From Planctomycetaceae bacterium (lineage in GTDB: Bacteria; Planctomycetota; Planctomycetia; Pirellulales; Lacipirellulaceae), in assembly GCA_003233055.1 (NCBI GenBank), contig QIKP01000015.1, positions 1-64,000 of the forward strand: a stretch of 64,000 nucleotides of DNA, written 5' to 3'. Below the pieces are notes generated by a model that saw only the letters and a list, made by a program, of their open reading frames with translations, was not told where the DNA came from and did no database searches. Positions 46,162 through 55,072 of the stretch are shown piece after piece (position 1 is the stretch's first letter; each line of letters begins with the position of its first letter). Made by a program: the position numbers and the translations under genes.

Positions 46162-47487
46162 TCAACGAAGAATGTCTTCTTCGTTGACGTACGTCTCGAG
46201 GAAGCGGGTCAACTTCTGGAAGTCGCAGTCAGGTTCGATGTAACGGACCTTGGTAACGAGCGTTTCAGGGTCGACAAGTTCTTCGAACGGAACATAGTGC
46301 AATTGTAACTGCCCCGAGACCGACACCATCACCCCGTTGAGCTTCTCTTCGACCAGGGCACGAAAGGCACCGACACCCAATTGGCTTCCAAGCATCACGT
46401 CGAAGGCATGGGGAATCGCACAGCGGGCTTCGTAGCCAAGTTGCAGCGACGTGACTTTGCGTTGGTGCCCCATCTGCCTCTCGTATTCTTCCATGATGAG
46501 CTTGCCAAAAATAGTATGGAGGCTAATGGCCGAGATGTTGATGTGGCCATGCTCGTCGCGGTCGATCCCTTCGACGTAGCTATGGGGGAGTAGCTCCGCC
46601 AGTCCTTCGGCAATGACGACGATCCCGTACTCTTTTCCCTCCCGTTCGCGAGAAATCATGGTCAGTACGATCCGCTTGATCACCTGTTCCAAGTCCATCA
46701 CATCGCGAGTGGAAGGCTTCCCCGTTGTCGGATCCTTGAATTCTTCGGTGGTTCGATATTTCCCACGAATGTCTTCCACGCTAATCACCAGGCTCGCCTC
46801 GCCTGCGATGGCCACTCCGTAAGCCAGCCACCCAGCACTTCGGCCCATCGATTCGACCAGGAAGTAGCTGTTATTTGCCTCGGCGTCGGCGAGCAGGTTG
46901 CGAACCTCACGGGCAAGGAAGTCGACCGCCGTGAAGTAGCCAAACGTGAAGTCGATGCCACAGTAATCGTTATCAATGGTCTTGGGTAAGTGGACGACCG
47001 GGATGCGGGGTGCATCGTCGGGCAGCGTATCTTGATAGAGCTTGAATTTGTTAGCCGTCTTCAGGGTATCGTCGCCGCCGATGGAGATCAGAGCGTCGAC
47101 GCCTAGGGAGAGGAGGCCCTCGTAGGTCGCCTTGAGCGGAGCGGATCGCTCGGGATCTCCCAAATGGGAGGGATGGGAGACTCCCTTGCCCGGGTTGCTT
47201 CGAGCGGTCCCGATCATGATGCCCTGTTTGCTGCGAGTGCGGCTGAGCATGTCGTGATCGATGATGACATAGTCGGCCCCTTCGACTAGTGGCTTCGCCG
47301 CATCGTAGCCCGTGAGACTGGAGTATCCATGCTTGATGCCAACCACCTCGGCACCGTGGCGAAGGAAGGAGACGGCGGCTGCGGAGATCACCGCATTCGC
47401 GGCCGGGGCGGGGCCACCAGCAAACAAGATGGCTACACGACGGAGCCCACTCTGCTCGGCGTAGGGGCGGGTCAAGGATTCGGTCAT
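46162..47487 (-). CDS. Pyrophosphate-dependent 6-phosphofructokinase (predicted)
   Basis: A 441-residue phosphofructokinase. Family blocks: GGPAPAANAVISA, SIGGDDTLKTA, LPKTIDNDYCGIDFTFG, and SMGRSAGWLAYGVA. The GGDD (instead of GGDGS) and the lysine in PKTIDND mark the pyrophosphate-using form by established family rules. It would convert fructose-6-phosphate to fructose-1,6-bisphosphate reversibly, saving ATP. The frame is open further upstream, but those residues are arginine/proline-rich; the ATG at 47487 is preferred, with another at 47505 possible. Confidence 0.87.
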   Translation of the reverse strand: MTESLTRPYAEQSGLRRVAILFAGGPAPAANAVISAAAVSFLRHGAEVVGIKHGYSSLTGYDAAKPLVEGADYVIIDHDMLSRTRSKQGIMIGTARSNPGKGVSHPSHLGDPERSAPLKATYEGLLSLGVDALISIGGDDTLKTANKFKLYQDTLPDDAPRIPVVHLPKTIDNDYCGIDFTFGYFTAVDFLAREVRNLLADAEANNSYFLVESMGRSAGWLAYGVAIAGEASLVISVEDIRGKYRTTEEFKDPTTGKPSTRDVMDLEQVIKRIVLTMISREREGKEYGIVVIAEGLAELLPHSYVEGIDRDEHGHINISAISLHTIFGKLIMEEYERQMGHQRKVTSLQLGYEARCAIPHAFDVMLGSQLGVGAFRALVEEKLNGVMVSVSGQLQLHYVPFEELVDPETLVTKVRYIEPDCDFQKLTRFLETYVNEEDILR

Positions 47488-47596
47488 AGTGTCGGACAAT
47501 CGCATGGAAAGGGTGCGGGAAAGGAAGGCACCAGGCCAACGGCCCCGATTGTACCGAGAACACAACCGGGCGAGCAGGGCCCGAGGGAGCGGCGGG

Positions 47597-48943
47597 CTAG
47601 CTTTTGGAGAAAGTTCGCTCGACAAAGGTCGTGTCGATGCGCCCTTCCACGAAAGCCGTATGGCTTAGAATTTCTTGGTGCAGCTTGGTGGTCGTCTGAA
47701 TACCATCCACACGCAACTCCGCCAGAGCTCGTTTCATGCAGGCGATCGCCTCGGCTCGCGTGGGCTGATGGACGAGGAGCTTGCCTATCATGGAATCGTA
47801 ATAGGGTGGCACCACGTAGCCGCTGTAAGCGTGGGAGTCGAACCGCACGCCGAACCCCCCAGGCACGATCAGCCGGTCGATGCGGCCTGGCGATGGCTGG
47901 AAGTTGCGGTCGGGGTCTTCGGCGTTAATCCGGCATTCGATCGAAGCCCCACGTTGGACGACGTCTTCTTGCGAAAAGGGGAGCTCCTCGCCAGAAGCAA
48001 CGAGAATTTGTGTCTTGATCAGATCGATTCCGGTCACCAGCTCGGTCACCGGGTGTTCGACTTGGATCCGTGCATTGACCTCAATGAAGTAGTAATTGCC
48101 CTCGGCGTCGACGATGAATTCGACCGTGGCGGCATTCGTGTACTTGGCCATTTGAATCAATCGAACGGCCGATTCGCACATTTCTTCGCGTGTTTCGTGT
48201 GAAATGCTCGTACTGGGGCTTTCTTCAATAAGTTTCTGAAGCCGGCGCTGCACGGAGCAATCTCGTTCCCATAAATGAACCACGTTGCCATGGTGGTCGG
48301 CAATGATTTGCACCTCGACATGTCGGGGGGCGGTGATGAGTTTTTCGAGGTAGACATCGCCGTTCCCAAAGGCAGCCAGTGCCTCGGCTTTCGCTTGTTG
48401 GAGCGCCGACTTGAGTGCGAGGTCGTTGGCCGCGATACGCATTCCCTTGCCCCCCCCTCCCGCAACCGCTTTGATGAGTACCGGAAAACCGACCTCATGG
48501 GCAAATCGGAGGGCTTCTTCCTCATTCTCGATGAGGCCTTCGCTACCAGGAACCACCGGCACGTTCGCGGCGCGCGCTAGGTCCCTCGCTCGATTCTTAT
48601 CGCCAAGCTGCGACATCGATTCGGGAGAAGGGCCAATAAAGTCGATCTTGCAGCTTCGGCAGATTTCGTTGAAGTGGGCGTTTTCGGCGAGAAAGCCGTA
48701 GCCCGGGTGAATCGCTTGAACATTTCCGACTTCCGCGGCGCTGATGACGTTCGCAATTTTCAGATAGCTGTCGGCCGCTTTTGCGGGGCCGATGCAATAG
48801 GCCTCATCCGCCAGATCAAGGTAGTGAGCGCCACGGTCTCCCTCACTGAAGACCGCCACGGTTTCAATGCCAAGCTCTCGGCAGGCGCGAATCACACGAA
48901 GTGCGATCTCTCCACGATTGGCGATTAGGATTCTTTGATACAT
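47597..48943 (-). CDS. accC: Biotin carboxylase subunit of acetyl-CoA carboxylase
   Basis: A 448-residue ATP-grasp enzyme that carboxylates biotin on the carrier protein AccB for fatty-acid synthesis. [17 protein letters not shown] at the N-terminus, the glycine-rich [15 protein letters not shown] loop, [17 protein letters not shown] and ECRINAEDP are typical. Lies downstream of pepQ and accB on the minus strand, probably one operon. Confidence 0.96.
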   Translation of the reverse strand: MYQRILIANRGEIALRVIRACRELGIETVAVFSEGDRGAHYLDLADEAYCIGPAKAADSYLKIANVISAAEVGNVQAIHPGYGFLAENAHFNEICRSCKIDFIGPSPESMSQLGDKNRARDLARAANVPVVPGSEGLIENEEEALRFAHEVGFPVLIKAVAGGGGKGMRIAANDLALKSALQQAKAEALAAFGNGDVYLEKLITAPRHVEVQIIADHHGNVVHLWERDCSVQRRLQKLIEESPSTSISHETREEMCESAVRLIQMAKYTNAATVEFIVDAEGNYYFIEVNARIQVEHPVTELVTGIDLIKTQILVASGEELPFSQEDVVQRGASIECRINAEDPDRNFQPSPGRIDRLIVPGGFGVRFDSHAYSGYVVPPYYDSMIGKLLVHQPTRAEAIACMKRALAELRVDGIQTTTKLHQEILSHTAFVEGRIDTTFVERTFSKS

Positions 48944-49067
48944 CGCGGTCGTTGCGGTATTTTCAGGAAAACGGATAGGGGCGGGCTATTCGGCTCACCG
49001 GGAAAAAAATAGGTCTTGCTCGGCCCAGTCCATAACGAGGCGGGTGTTTGCAAGTGGGGCAACGAGG

Positions 49068-49553
49068 CTACTCCAATTGGAAGAGGGGTTGCCCGAATTC
49101 AACGGCATCGCCTGGTTCCACGAGCACGGCAACGATCTTTCCCGAGCACTCTGCCGGCACTTCGTTGAAAACCTTCATCGCTTCGATGATGCAGACCGTG
49201 GTATCTGCACCGACTTGATCGCCCACTTTAACGAAAGGTGCCGACTCGGGATTGGGCGAGGCGTAAAACGTGCCGACGATCGGGCTCTTGATCGATTTGA
49301 AATCCGCCACTTTCTCTTGGGCAGGAGCATCCGGAGAGGGGGAAACGACGGGCGGGGCAGCAGGTGCGAGCGGCACTGCCGGGACCGGGAGCGCCGAAAC
49401 GACTGGCTCGGCACCACGGCGGAGACGAATTCGCTGATCCGCCTGCCGAAGGTCGATTTGGGCCAGGTCGTACTCATTCATCAACTCGACAAGCCGGCGC
49501 ACCTTGCGCACGTCGAATACGTCACCTGCTTGTGATCCCGTATCTTTCGCCAT
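49068..49553 (-). CDS. accB: Biotin carboxyl carrier protein of acetyl-CoA carboxylase
   Basis: A 161-residue carrier: a charged N-terminus with helix (VRKVRRLVELMNEYDLAQID), a Pro/Ala-rich flexible linker (about residues 58-85), and a C-terminal biotinyl domain with IEAMKVFNEV, in which the lysine is biotinylated. GTFYASPNPESAPFVKVGD starts the domain. The ATG at 49553 is preferred to one 16 codons upstream. Gene order pepQ-accB-accC resembles many bacteria, but the efp gene often between them is missing here. Confidence 0.95.
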   Translation of the reverse strand: MAKDTGSQAGDVFDVRKVRRLVELMNEYDLAQIDLRQADQRIRLRRGAEPVVSALPVPAVPLAPAAPPVVSPSPDAPAQEKVADFKSIKSPIVGTFYASPNPESAPFVKVGDQVGADTTVCIIEAMKVFNEVPAECSGKIVAVLVEPGDAVEFGQPLFQLE

Positions 49554-49710
49554 GATGTTATGCTCCAACTGTGGGCATCTCGAGCCGTGCGACGCTTTCA
49601 AGTAAAAAAACGAACGCCACCATCGGACGGCTCAAAAAAGTTTGCCCATTTTATATCCCACGTCTTGTGGGGAGAGGGGAGGAAATAGGGAAGTGAATAC
49701 CGAGCAGTTC

Positions 49711-50802
49711 CTAAGCGAGACAACAATCGTCGAGCTGCTTGGGAACGTCGGTCAATACCTCGTGTCCTGTTTTTGTAACCAAAATGTCGTCCTCGATCCG
49801 AATACCGCCCCAACCGGGAAGGTAAATACCTGGCTCTACGGTTACGATCATGCCAGGTTCGAGCTGGACCTTGTTCTGCCCTTTGCCCAATCGAGGCGAC
49901 TCGTGAATTTCTAGTCCCGTACCGTGGCCAAGGCCATGTCCGAACTGTTTTCCATAATTTGCTTTGGTAATTATTTTGCGAGCGACACCATCGACGAACT
50001 CGCAATTGGCACCTGGCCGAATAGCGTCGATCGCCGCAAGTTGAGCTTCGAGAACGATTTCGTATATTTTACGGAATTTTTGCGAGAGTTTACCGGTGAC
50101 CACCATGCGAGTCAAGTCGCTAAGATAGAGCCCCGAGTTGGCTCCCCAGTCAATCAGCGTAAAATCGCTTTCACCCACACGGCGGTCGGTCGTGGTACCA
50201 TGCGGCAATGCCGAGCGAGGCCCGACGCCGACGATGGGAGCGAAGCTAAGGCCCTTGGCCCCAAAACGCCGAGCTTGGTATTCCAACTCCGCTTCGATTT
50301 GCCGCTCGGTGGTCTCTGGCGTGATTTGGGATCGCGCCGCCATGAACGCTCGCGACGCTTGATAACAAGCCAACCGGGTGGCCTCGATCTCCGATTTGTC
50401 TTTAATCGTCCGCAGTTTCTCTACCAACCGATCGGCGGCGATCAAACGAACTTGAGGCAACGCCTTCACCAGGTTGGAATGCAGCGCCACGGTCATGGAG
50501 CCGGATTCGATGGCCAGACTCTCCACCGCAGCGTCTTGGACCACCTCGGCAACGACCGGAAGCATTTTTGTGCCGGGGTTCCGCGAGACAACGTGGAGGT
50601 CGGGGCACTCCTCTTCCAACTGCGTCGTGTAACGCGGATCACTAATCAGCGTTGCCTCATCCAGCGTGACGAGCAGGTAACTATCGTCGCCGGTGAATCC
50701 GGTCAAATAGGTGACATTGACGAAGTTGGTTACCAGTAGCGCGTCGGATTTCGCACCGCGAATCTGCTGCCGAATCTTTTTAAGTCGAGTTGGGAAACGG
50801 GC
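49711..50802 (-). CDS. M24 family Xaa-Pro peptidase
   Basis: A 363-residue aminopeptidase P/prolidase-like enzyme. The five metal ligands of the pita-bread fold are visible: aspartates in LIDWGAN and YLSDLTRM, histidine in HGLGHGTGLEIHE, and glutamates in VTVEPGIYLPG and IRIEDDILVT. The N-terminal creatinase-like domain is complete (NFVNVTYLTGFTGDDSYLLV). Start uncertain between ATGs at 50811 and 50802. First gene of the presumed operon with accB and accC. Confidence 0.93.
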   Translation of the reverse strand, partial: ARFPTRLKKIRQQIRGAKSDALLVTNFVNVTYLTGFTGDDSYLLVTLDEATLISDPRYTTQLEEECPDLHVVSRNPGTKMLPVVAEVVQDAAVESLAIESGSMTVALHSNLVKALPQVRLIAADRLVEKLRTIKDKSEIEATRLACYQASRAFMAARSQITPETTERQIEAELEYQARRFGAKGLSFAPIVGVGPRSALPHGTTTDRRVGESDFTLIDWGANSGLYLSDLTRMVVTGKLSQKFRKIYEIVLEAQLAAIDAIRPGANCEFVDGVARKIITKANYGKQFGHGLGHGTGLEIHESPRLGKGQNKVQLEPGMIVTVEPGIYLPGWGGIRIEDDILVTKTGHEVLTDVPKQLDDCCLA

Positions 50803-50983
50803 CATCGGCAACATTGTCGGTTTATGTAGGGAGTGCGATCGGGGAACGCCGATCACCTCATCGGATTAGACCGCCCCCCAGCAGACGGGGGGAAGAAAAC
50901 AATATCGGCCCTGCCGAGCCGTTTGGCAAGGTGGCCTGGATGGAGAGACCTTGATGGGGGTGTTCCTCACCTGAAACGGAGGC

Positions 50984-52354
50984 CTAAGCGAAACGTCCGA
51001 ATACTTTCCAGGATCCCAGCATGGCCATGAACAGGCAGGCAATCACGACCGACGACGGCTCCGGAACGTTCAGGGGAACGTTCAGCAGCACCGCCAGGTT
51101 GAGCGATGCTCCAGCCGAGCCGCCGATGCTCTCTCGGAGAATGAGAAAATCGGCAAGATTCGTCAGGCCGTCTTGATTCAGATCGCCCTGCTTCCACGAC
51201 AAAATATTGGCTTCGGCCAACGACTGGCCCCAGCCTTCCACGAAAGCGGTGACATCGTCATTTTCCCAGAGCCCTGTTCCGTCGCCGGTGACCTGCCCAT
51301 CGAGATTGATATCGCCCGGCAGGGAGTAGTCGCTTTGAGCAAGCAGGGTGGTCAGCTCATCACGGTACAAGGAAAGGTCCGAAAACGCCGTTAGGCTGCC
51401 CGATTCCCCGCCAGACAACGAACCATACACGGCTGGCCCTGGCTGGTTGGGGAAGGTATAGACCACATGGGTGATGCCTGCCAGTTTCCATTCGCCGTCG
51501 ACTTGAGAGAAGACGCTCGAGCCAGAATCGCCAGCTACCCCTTGAGCTTCGTTGAGGCCCCCGCTGGAGCCAAATTCGACCGCCTTTAAAAAAGTATCTC
51601 TCCCGCTGATAGAAAGCGCCCAATCGTCTCCAATTTTGGTGAAGGGATTGTTGGGATTGTCGGGCATGACGGAATTCAATTCCACGTTGTTCGTTCCCCA
51701 TGCTTTCAGCCTTGGCCCGCTACCGCCAGCGAAGCCACTGAAGTCACCGCCTGATGCCGTTGGCGTCCAGGACCAATTGGGCGTCGCCGGATCGTTGTCC
51801 GGATCTGGATCGACATTCCACTGGCGAAGGTTATTCGTCCCTTTGGTCACGCCCCTGGAAAGGAACATGACTTGCGTATTGAGTCCGGGAGTCGAATCCG
51901 CAATCGATATCGGTTGGATCGGGGCACCCATCGCGTCCGCCAGCATCTCGGGCGTTCCCGACAGGCGGTCGGCAGTATCGATTCGGTAGAGAATGATGTC
52001 GGACGTGGCCGACAAGCCTAGTCCCGTCGGGTTCTTCAGATCGATACGAGATCCCGGGATCGGGACGAAAGTTCCGGAATCGAGTACGACCGTCGAAGGC
52101 ACCCCGGCTCCGATTTGGTGCCTTGTTTGCATGACCCATTGATTGCCCAAGTAGATGCCGGAAAAGTTATTGACCGCGTTGGCCCAGCCGGGGTCGGGAT
52201 TCGCTAGACCGGTTGCGGCGGTCGTGGGAGCCAAGTAATTGGACGACGCCGGATTGGGGTTCGTTACGATTAACGAATGGGCGACTCCCTCCGACAGTTG
52301 CCATGCGAAGAACGCCATCGCCACTTGGCAAAACAAAATCGTGGTTCGATTCAT
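50984..52354 (-). CDS. Trypsin-like serine protease with dockerin-like repeats and PEP-CTERM tail
   Basis: A 456-residue exported protein. Signal peptide (ILFCQVAMAFFAWQLSEGVA). Protease part: histidine in VMQTRHQIG, aspartate in SDIILYRID and the nucleophile in GDSGSSVFSQ form the catalytic triad. After it come two calcium-binding dockerin-like segments (GDINLDGQVTGDG and GDLNQDGLTNLADF) and at the very end VPEPSSVVIACLFMAMLGSW with following basic residues, a PEP-CTERM sorting signal recognised by exosortase. The start at 52354 was chosen because it begins the signal peptide; 118 more codons are open upstream but read as intergenic DNA. Confidence 0.85.
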   Translation of the reverse strand: MNRTTILFCQVAMAFFAWQLSEGVAHSLIVTNPNPASSNYLAPTTAATGLANPDPGWANAVNNFSGIYLGNQWVMQTRHQIGAGVPSTVVLDSGTFVPIPGSRIDLKNPTGLGLSATSDIILYRIDTADRLSGTPEMLADAMGAPIQPISIADSTPGLNTQVMFLSRGVTKGTNNLRQWNVDPDPDNDPATPNWSWTPTASGGDFSGFAGGSGPRLKAWGTNNVELNSVMPDNPNNPFTKIGDDWALSISGRDTFLKAVEFGSSGGLNEAQGVAGDSGSSVFSQVDGEWKLAGITHVVYTFPNQPGPAVYGSLSGGESGSLTAFSDLSLYRDELTTLLAQSDYSLPGDINLDGQVTGDGTGLWENDDVTAFVEGWGQSLAEANILSWKQGDLNQDGLTNLADFLILRESIGGSAGASLNLAVLLNVPLNVPEPSSVVIACLFMAMLGSWKVFGRFA

Positions 52355-52746
52355 TATCCTGTTCCAGCTTCCTTTGCTATCAAGCAACGTATTTTTTGTC
52401 GGTCGTGATTTAATGCGGAAGGCGACGAGAACCTTCGGTAGTGCCGGTCGGCCGGTTGGACAGCGACTGGATGGGACCGACCCCTCGTAATTCCCCATTG
52501 TAGGCGAGAATTGCGATTTGCCTATGCTTTTGGTCCGAAAAAGATCGATCAACGCCAGAGGAAATTTTTGGTAAGCAAATAAGTAAGTTGGGTCGTGATC
52601 GGCCACCATGGATGACGCCAAGAGCCTCCAGGAAACCCTTGCCAGGGGGGTGCTTAGAGGCTCTGATGGTCGAATGTCTATCTGCGTTAACCTGCATAAT
52701 GCTTGCAATCCGACTCTTCCTTGACTCCTGACGGCCAGTAATTTCC
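52355..52746. other. Intergenic region with hairpin between divergent genes
   Basis: 392 bp between the protease (minus) and queD (plus), so it must carry both promoters. A stem AGAGCCTC / GAGGCTCT (52621-52628 with 52657-52664) encloses a smaller CCC...GGG. A possible -10, CATAAT, is at 52695-52700. No preQ1 riboswitch pattern is seen before queD. No gene is visible. Confidence 0.5.
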
Positions 52747-53148
52747 ATGTACCGTGTCACTCGTGAAATTGACTTTTGCTACGGCCACCGCCTCCTCAAC
52801 TACGAGGGGAAGTGCAAGCACCTGCATGGGCATAATGGAAAGGCCATCATCACGATCGAGTCACCCCGCCTCGACAACCGGGGCATGGTGCTTGATTTCT
52901 CCGACATCAAACAGGTCGTTTCCACTTGGATCGACGAAAATCTCGATCATCGGATGATTCTTTGTCGGGAGGACCCGGTGGTCCCTCTGCTTCAGGAAAT
53001 GGGCGAACCCCTCTACTTGATGGACGAAAATCCGACGGCGGAGAGTATCGCCCGAGTTATCTTTGAAATAACCAAGGAGGCCGGTTTTCCGATCGTCGAA
53101 GCCCGCCTTTGGGAAACCTCCAAGTGCTTTGCGACTTATGTGGAGTAG
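52747..53148 (+). CDS. 6-carboxytetrahydropterin synthase (QueD family)
   Basis: A 133-residue protein of the QueD/PTPS-like family. Zinc-binding histidines lie in CYGHRLL and KHLHGHNG; the catalytic cysteine is in GKCKHLH; the aspartate/glutamate segment is MVLDFSDIKQ, and DENPTAES and WETSKCFATY complete the signature. QueD acts in queuosine biosynthesis from dihydroneopterin triphosphate; eukaryote-type PTPS activity in biopterin synthesis cannot be excluded. No other queuosine gene adjoins. Confidence 0.9.
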   Translation: MYRVTREIDFCYGHRLLNYEGKCKHLHGHNGKAIITIESPRLDNRGMVLDFSDIKQVVSTWIDENLDHRMILCREDPVVPLLQEMGEPLYLMDENPTAESIARVIFEITKEAGFPIVEARLWETSKCFATYVE

Positions 53149-53365
53149 TCGTTAAGGGAAGTGGGGCCAGCCTGCGTTGCTGGCACTGCTGCCTTCCGGG
53201 ACGATCGAGGCACTACGGCTGAGCTTTTCCGGTACTTTTCGTTCATCGGCTTTGCCGGTTGTGCCGATCTTAGGGGAGAGGGCCCACAGGTCGGCTGCGC
53301 GAAGTTTGCATGCGACGGTTCGCATGTAGCTAGCGGCGTGGCAGAAGGAGAAAGGAAGCTCCGTC
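53149..53365. other. Structured leader between queD and the ExbB-like gene
   Basis: 217 bp without a credible gene. A first hairpin (GCCAGC 53166-53171 with GCTGGC 53179-53184, loop 7 nt) lies inside outer arms GGAAG/CTTCC (53157-53161, 53193-53197) right after the queD stop, terminator-like but without a T-run. A second (ATCGGC 53245-53250 with GCCGAT 53263-53268) follows. The start of the next gene has AAGGAG about 15 bp upstream. Confidence 0.5.
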
Positions 53366-55072
53366 GTGTCGAAGATCGCATCGTTTTCTGAATGGCTCCT
53401 ACGGTCACCACTACTTTGGGGTGGCATGGCCTGCATGTTGGTGTACGAACTACTGAATCGGCAGTGGGTCCAAAGCCCTCTCTTGGAGCGCTATCTGCTC
53501 GGGCACCCGATCGAGGGAGCCACGGCCTGCCTCTTCTTCATCGCCATCGCGGCGCTGACGATCCGGGCACTTAGCCTCGCGCCTCAGTTCCTAGCCTTAG
53601 ACCGCCAGCTACTCGAACCGGCTCCTTTTGGTGGGCAGCCGGTCGAAGATGCCTCTCGACTTCTGGAGCAGCTCGAAAGTGCGCCACCCCTTTATCGTCA
53701 CTCCTATTTGGTCGATCGCCTTACCGGCGCGATCGATTACGTCCGCCGCAAGGACTCCTCCGAGACGCTCGAGAAGCATCTCCGTCATCTCGAAGAGGTC
53801 GACCTCGATCGGATGTCCTCTGGCTACGCGCTCACCAAAGTCATTGTTTGGGCGGTTCCCAGCTTGGGTTTCTTGGGTACCGTGGTCGGCATCGCTGAAG
53901 CGATCGGTCACTTGTCGTTCGAAGGCGATACGATTGTCCAGTCGCTCAAGCAGGTCATTGGTCCCCTTTCGTTTGCTTTCGACACCACCACGTTGTCACT
54001 CGCCCTGCTCTTCCCCATCATGTTCGCTTGGTACGCCGTCGAGAAAGTCGAAACCAGGCTCCTCCGACGTGTGGACGAGCGAACCGATGAAGAGCTGATC
54101 GGTCGGTTCTTTCAATACGGATCGTCCAATGATCCGCAGGTAGCCGCTGTAAGGCGGATGTCGGAGCAGGTGGTCCGAACGGTCGAAGCGATGTCGACTC
54201 GCCAGGCCCAATTGCTGGGCGACACCATCCAGGAGAGCCATAGCCATTGGACCGACCTCACCAAGGCGACTGGCAAGCTGCTAGATGAGTCGCTCCGATC
54301 GTCGCTGAAAGAGAGCCTCGAAAAACATGCCGAATCACTCAACCAGGGAACCGAGCGCCAAATCGACCTACTGAACCGGGGCATTCAGCAAAACGTCAAT
54401 GCGATCGAAAACGGCGTGGTCAATCGATTGTCGATGATCGACGATATTTTCGCTAAGCAAGTGCGTGAGGTGGAGCAACTCGTCACGAAACAAGTCGACG
54501 TGCTGGGGTTGTCGATCCAGTCGCAGTCGGAGCAGGCGCAGCAAGGAGCTGCGGACCTCGTCTCTCGGCTTCGCGACGGCTTGGAACGGATGGCCGAACT
54601 GTTAGTCGAAGCGCTTCAACAACATGGGGCGACGCTGACTCAAAGCGAGGAGGAATTTGCCCGGGAAAATCGACGTCACTTCTCGGAAGTCGAGACAGCG
54701 CTTGGCGAGTCGATGGTTCTGGCCGCGGATCGTCAGGAAAAATTGGTTCACCAAAGCGAACGTCTTCTGTCCGAAATGCAGGAAGCCCTGTTGACTTCCG
54801 CTGGCGCCACGGTCGAACAGCAGCAGCAGCTTGTTAGGCAGGGGGATATCCTTTTGCAAGTCGTCGATGCGACCGGACAAGTGAAGCAGCTGGAAGAGAC
54901 GCTGAATCAAAACCTTTCGTCGCTCGGCCGGGTGCATAATTTTGAAGAAACGTTGCTGAGCCTCTCGGCCGCCATCCAGTTGCTCAGTGCGCGGGTCGGC
55001 CGAGAGACCGCGCCCGCACCGATCGATATCCAGTCGCCCTCCACCTCTTCTTCTTCTAGTCAAGCCGCATGA
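53366..55072 (+). CDS. MotA/TolQ/ExbB-like proton-channel protein with long coiled-coil tail
   Basis: A 568-residue inner-membrane protein. Two N-terminal helices (LLWGGMACMLVYELL and EGATACLFFIAIAALTIRAL) come before a cytoplasmic stretch, and then a second pair: VIVWAVPSLGFLGTVVGIAEA (with the LGTVxG motif of ExbB/TolQ) and LSFAFDTTTLSLALLFPIMFAW, in which the FDTTTLSLALLFP segment fits the proton-pathway threonine helix of the family. After the channel comes a ~280-residue predicted coiled coil rich in Gln and Glu, much longer than in ExbB (244 aa). GTG start, AAGGAG/AAAGGAAG upstream. Next gene overlaps by four bases (ATGA). Likely part of a proton-driven complex with the two following proteins. 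Confidence 0.85.
   Translation: MSKIASFSEWLLRSPLLWGGMACMLVYELLNRQWVQSPLLERYLLGHPIEGATACLFFIAIAALTIRALSLAPQFLALDRQLLEPAPFGGQPVEDASRLLEQLESAPPLYRHSYLVDRLTGAIDYVRRKDSSETLEKHLRHLEEVDLDRMSSGYALTKVIVWAVPSLGFLGTVVGIAEAIGHLSFEGDTIVQSLKQVIGPLSFAFDTTTLSLALLFPIMFAWYAVEKVETRLLRRVDERTDEELIGRFFQYGSSNDPQVAAVRRMSEQVVRTVEAMSTRQAQLLGDTIQESHSHWTDLTKATGKLLDESLRSSLKESLEKHAESLNQGTERQIDLLNRGIQQNVNAIENGVVNRLSMIDDIFAKQVREVEQLVTKQVDVLGLSIQSQSEQAQQGAADLVSRLRDGLERMAELLVEALQQHGATLTQSEEEFARENRRHFSEVETALGESMVLAADRQEKLVHQSERLLSEMQEALLTSAGATVEQQQQLVRQGDILLQVVDATGQVKQLEETLNQNLSSLGRVHNFEETLLSLSAAIQLLSARVGRETAPAPIDIQSPSTSSSSSQAA

Noticed and set aside
53161-53220. Possible 4.5S (SRP) RNA on the minus strand
   Set aside because: CCCGGAAGGCAGCAG resembles the SRP RNA tetraloop region, but the 5' side of the symmetric loop (GUCAGG in SRP RNA) is not conserved and the flanking arms do not pair into the long hairpin.
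53161-53391. 76-codon frame in the gap after queD
   Set aside because: It runs through the hairpins and into the ExbB-like gene in another frame; no ribosome site and no motif.
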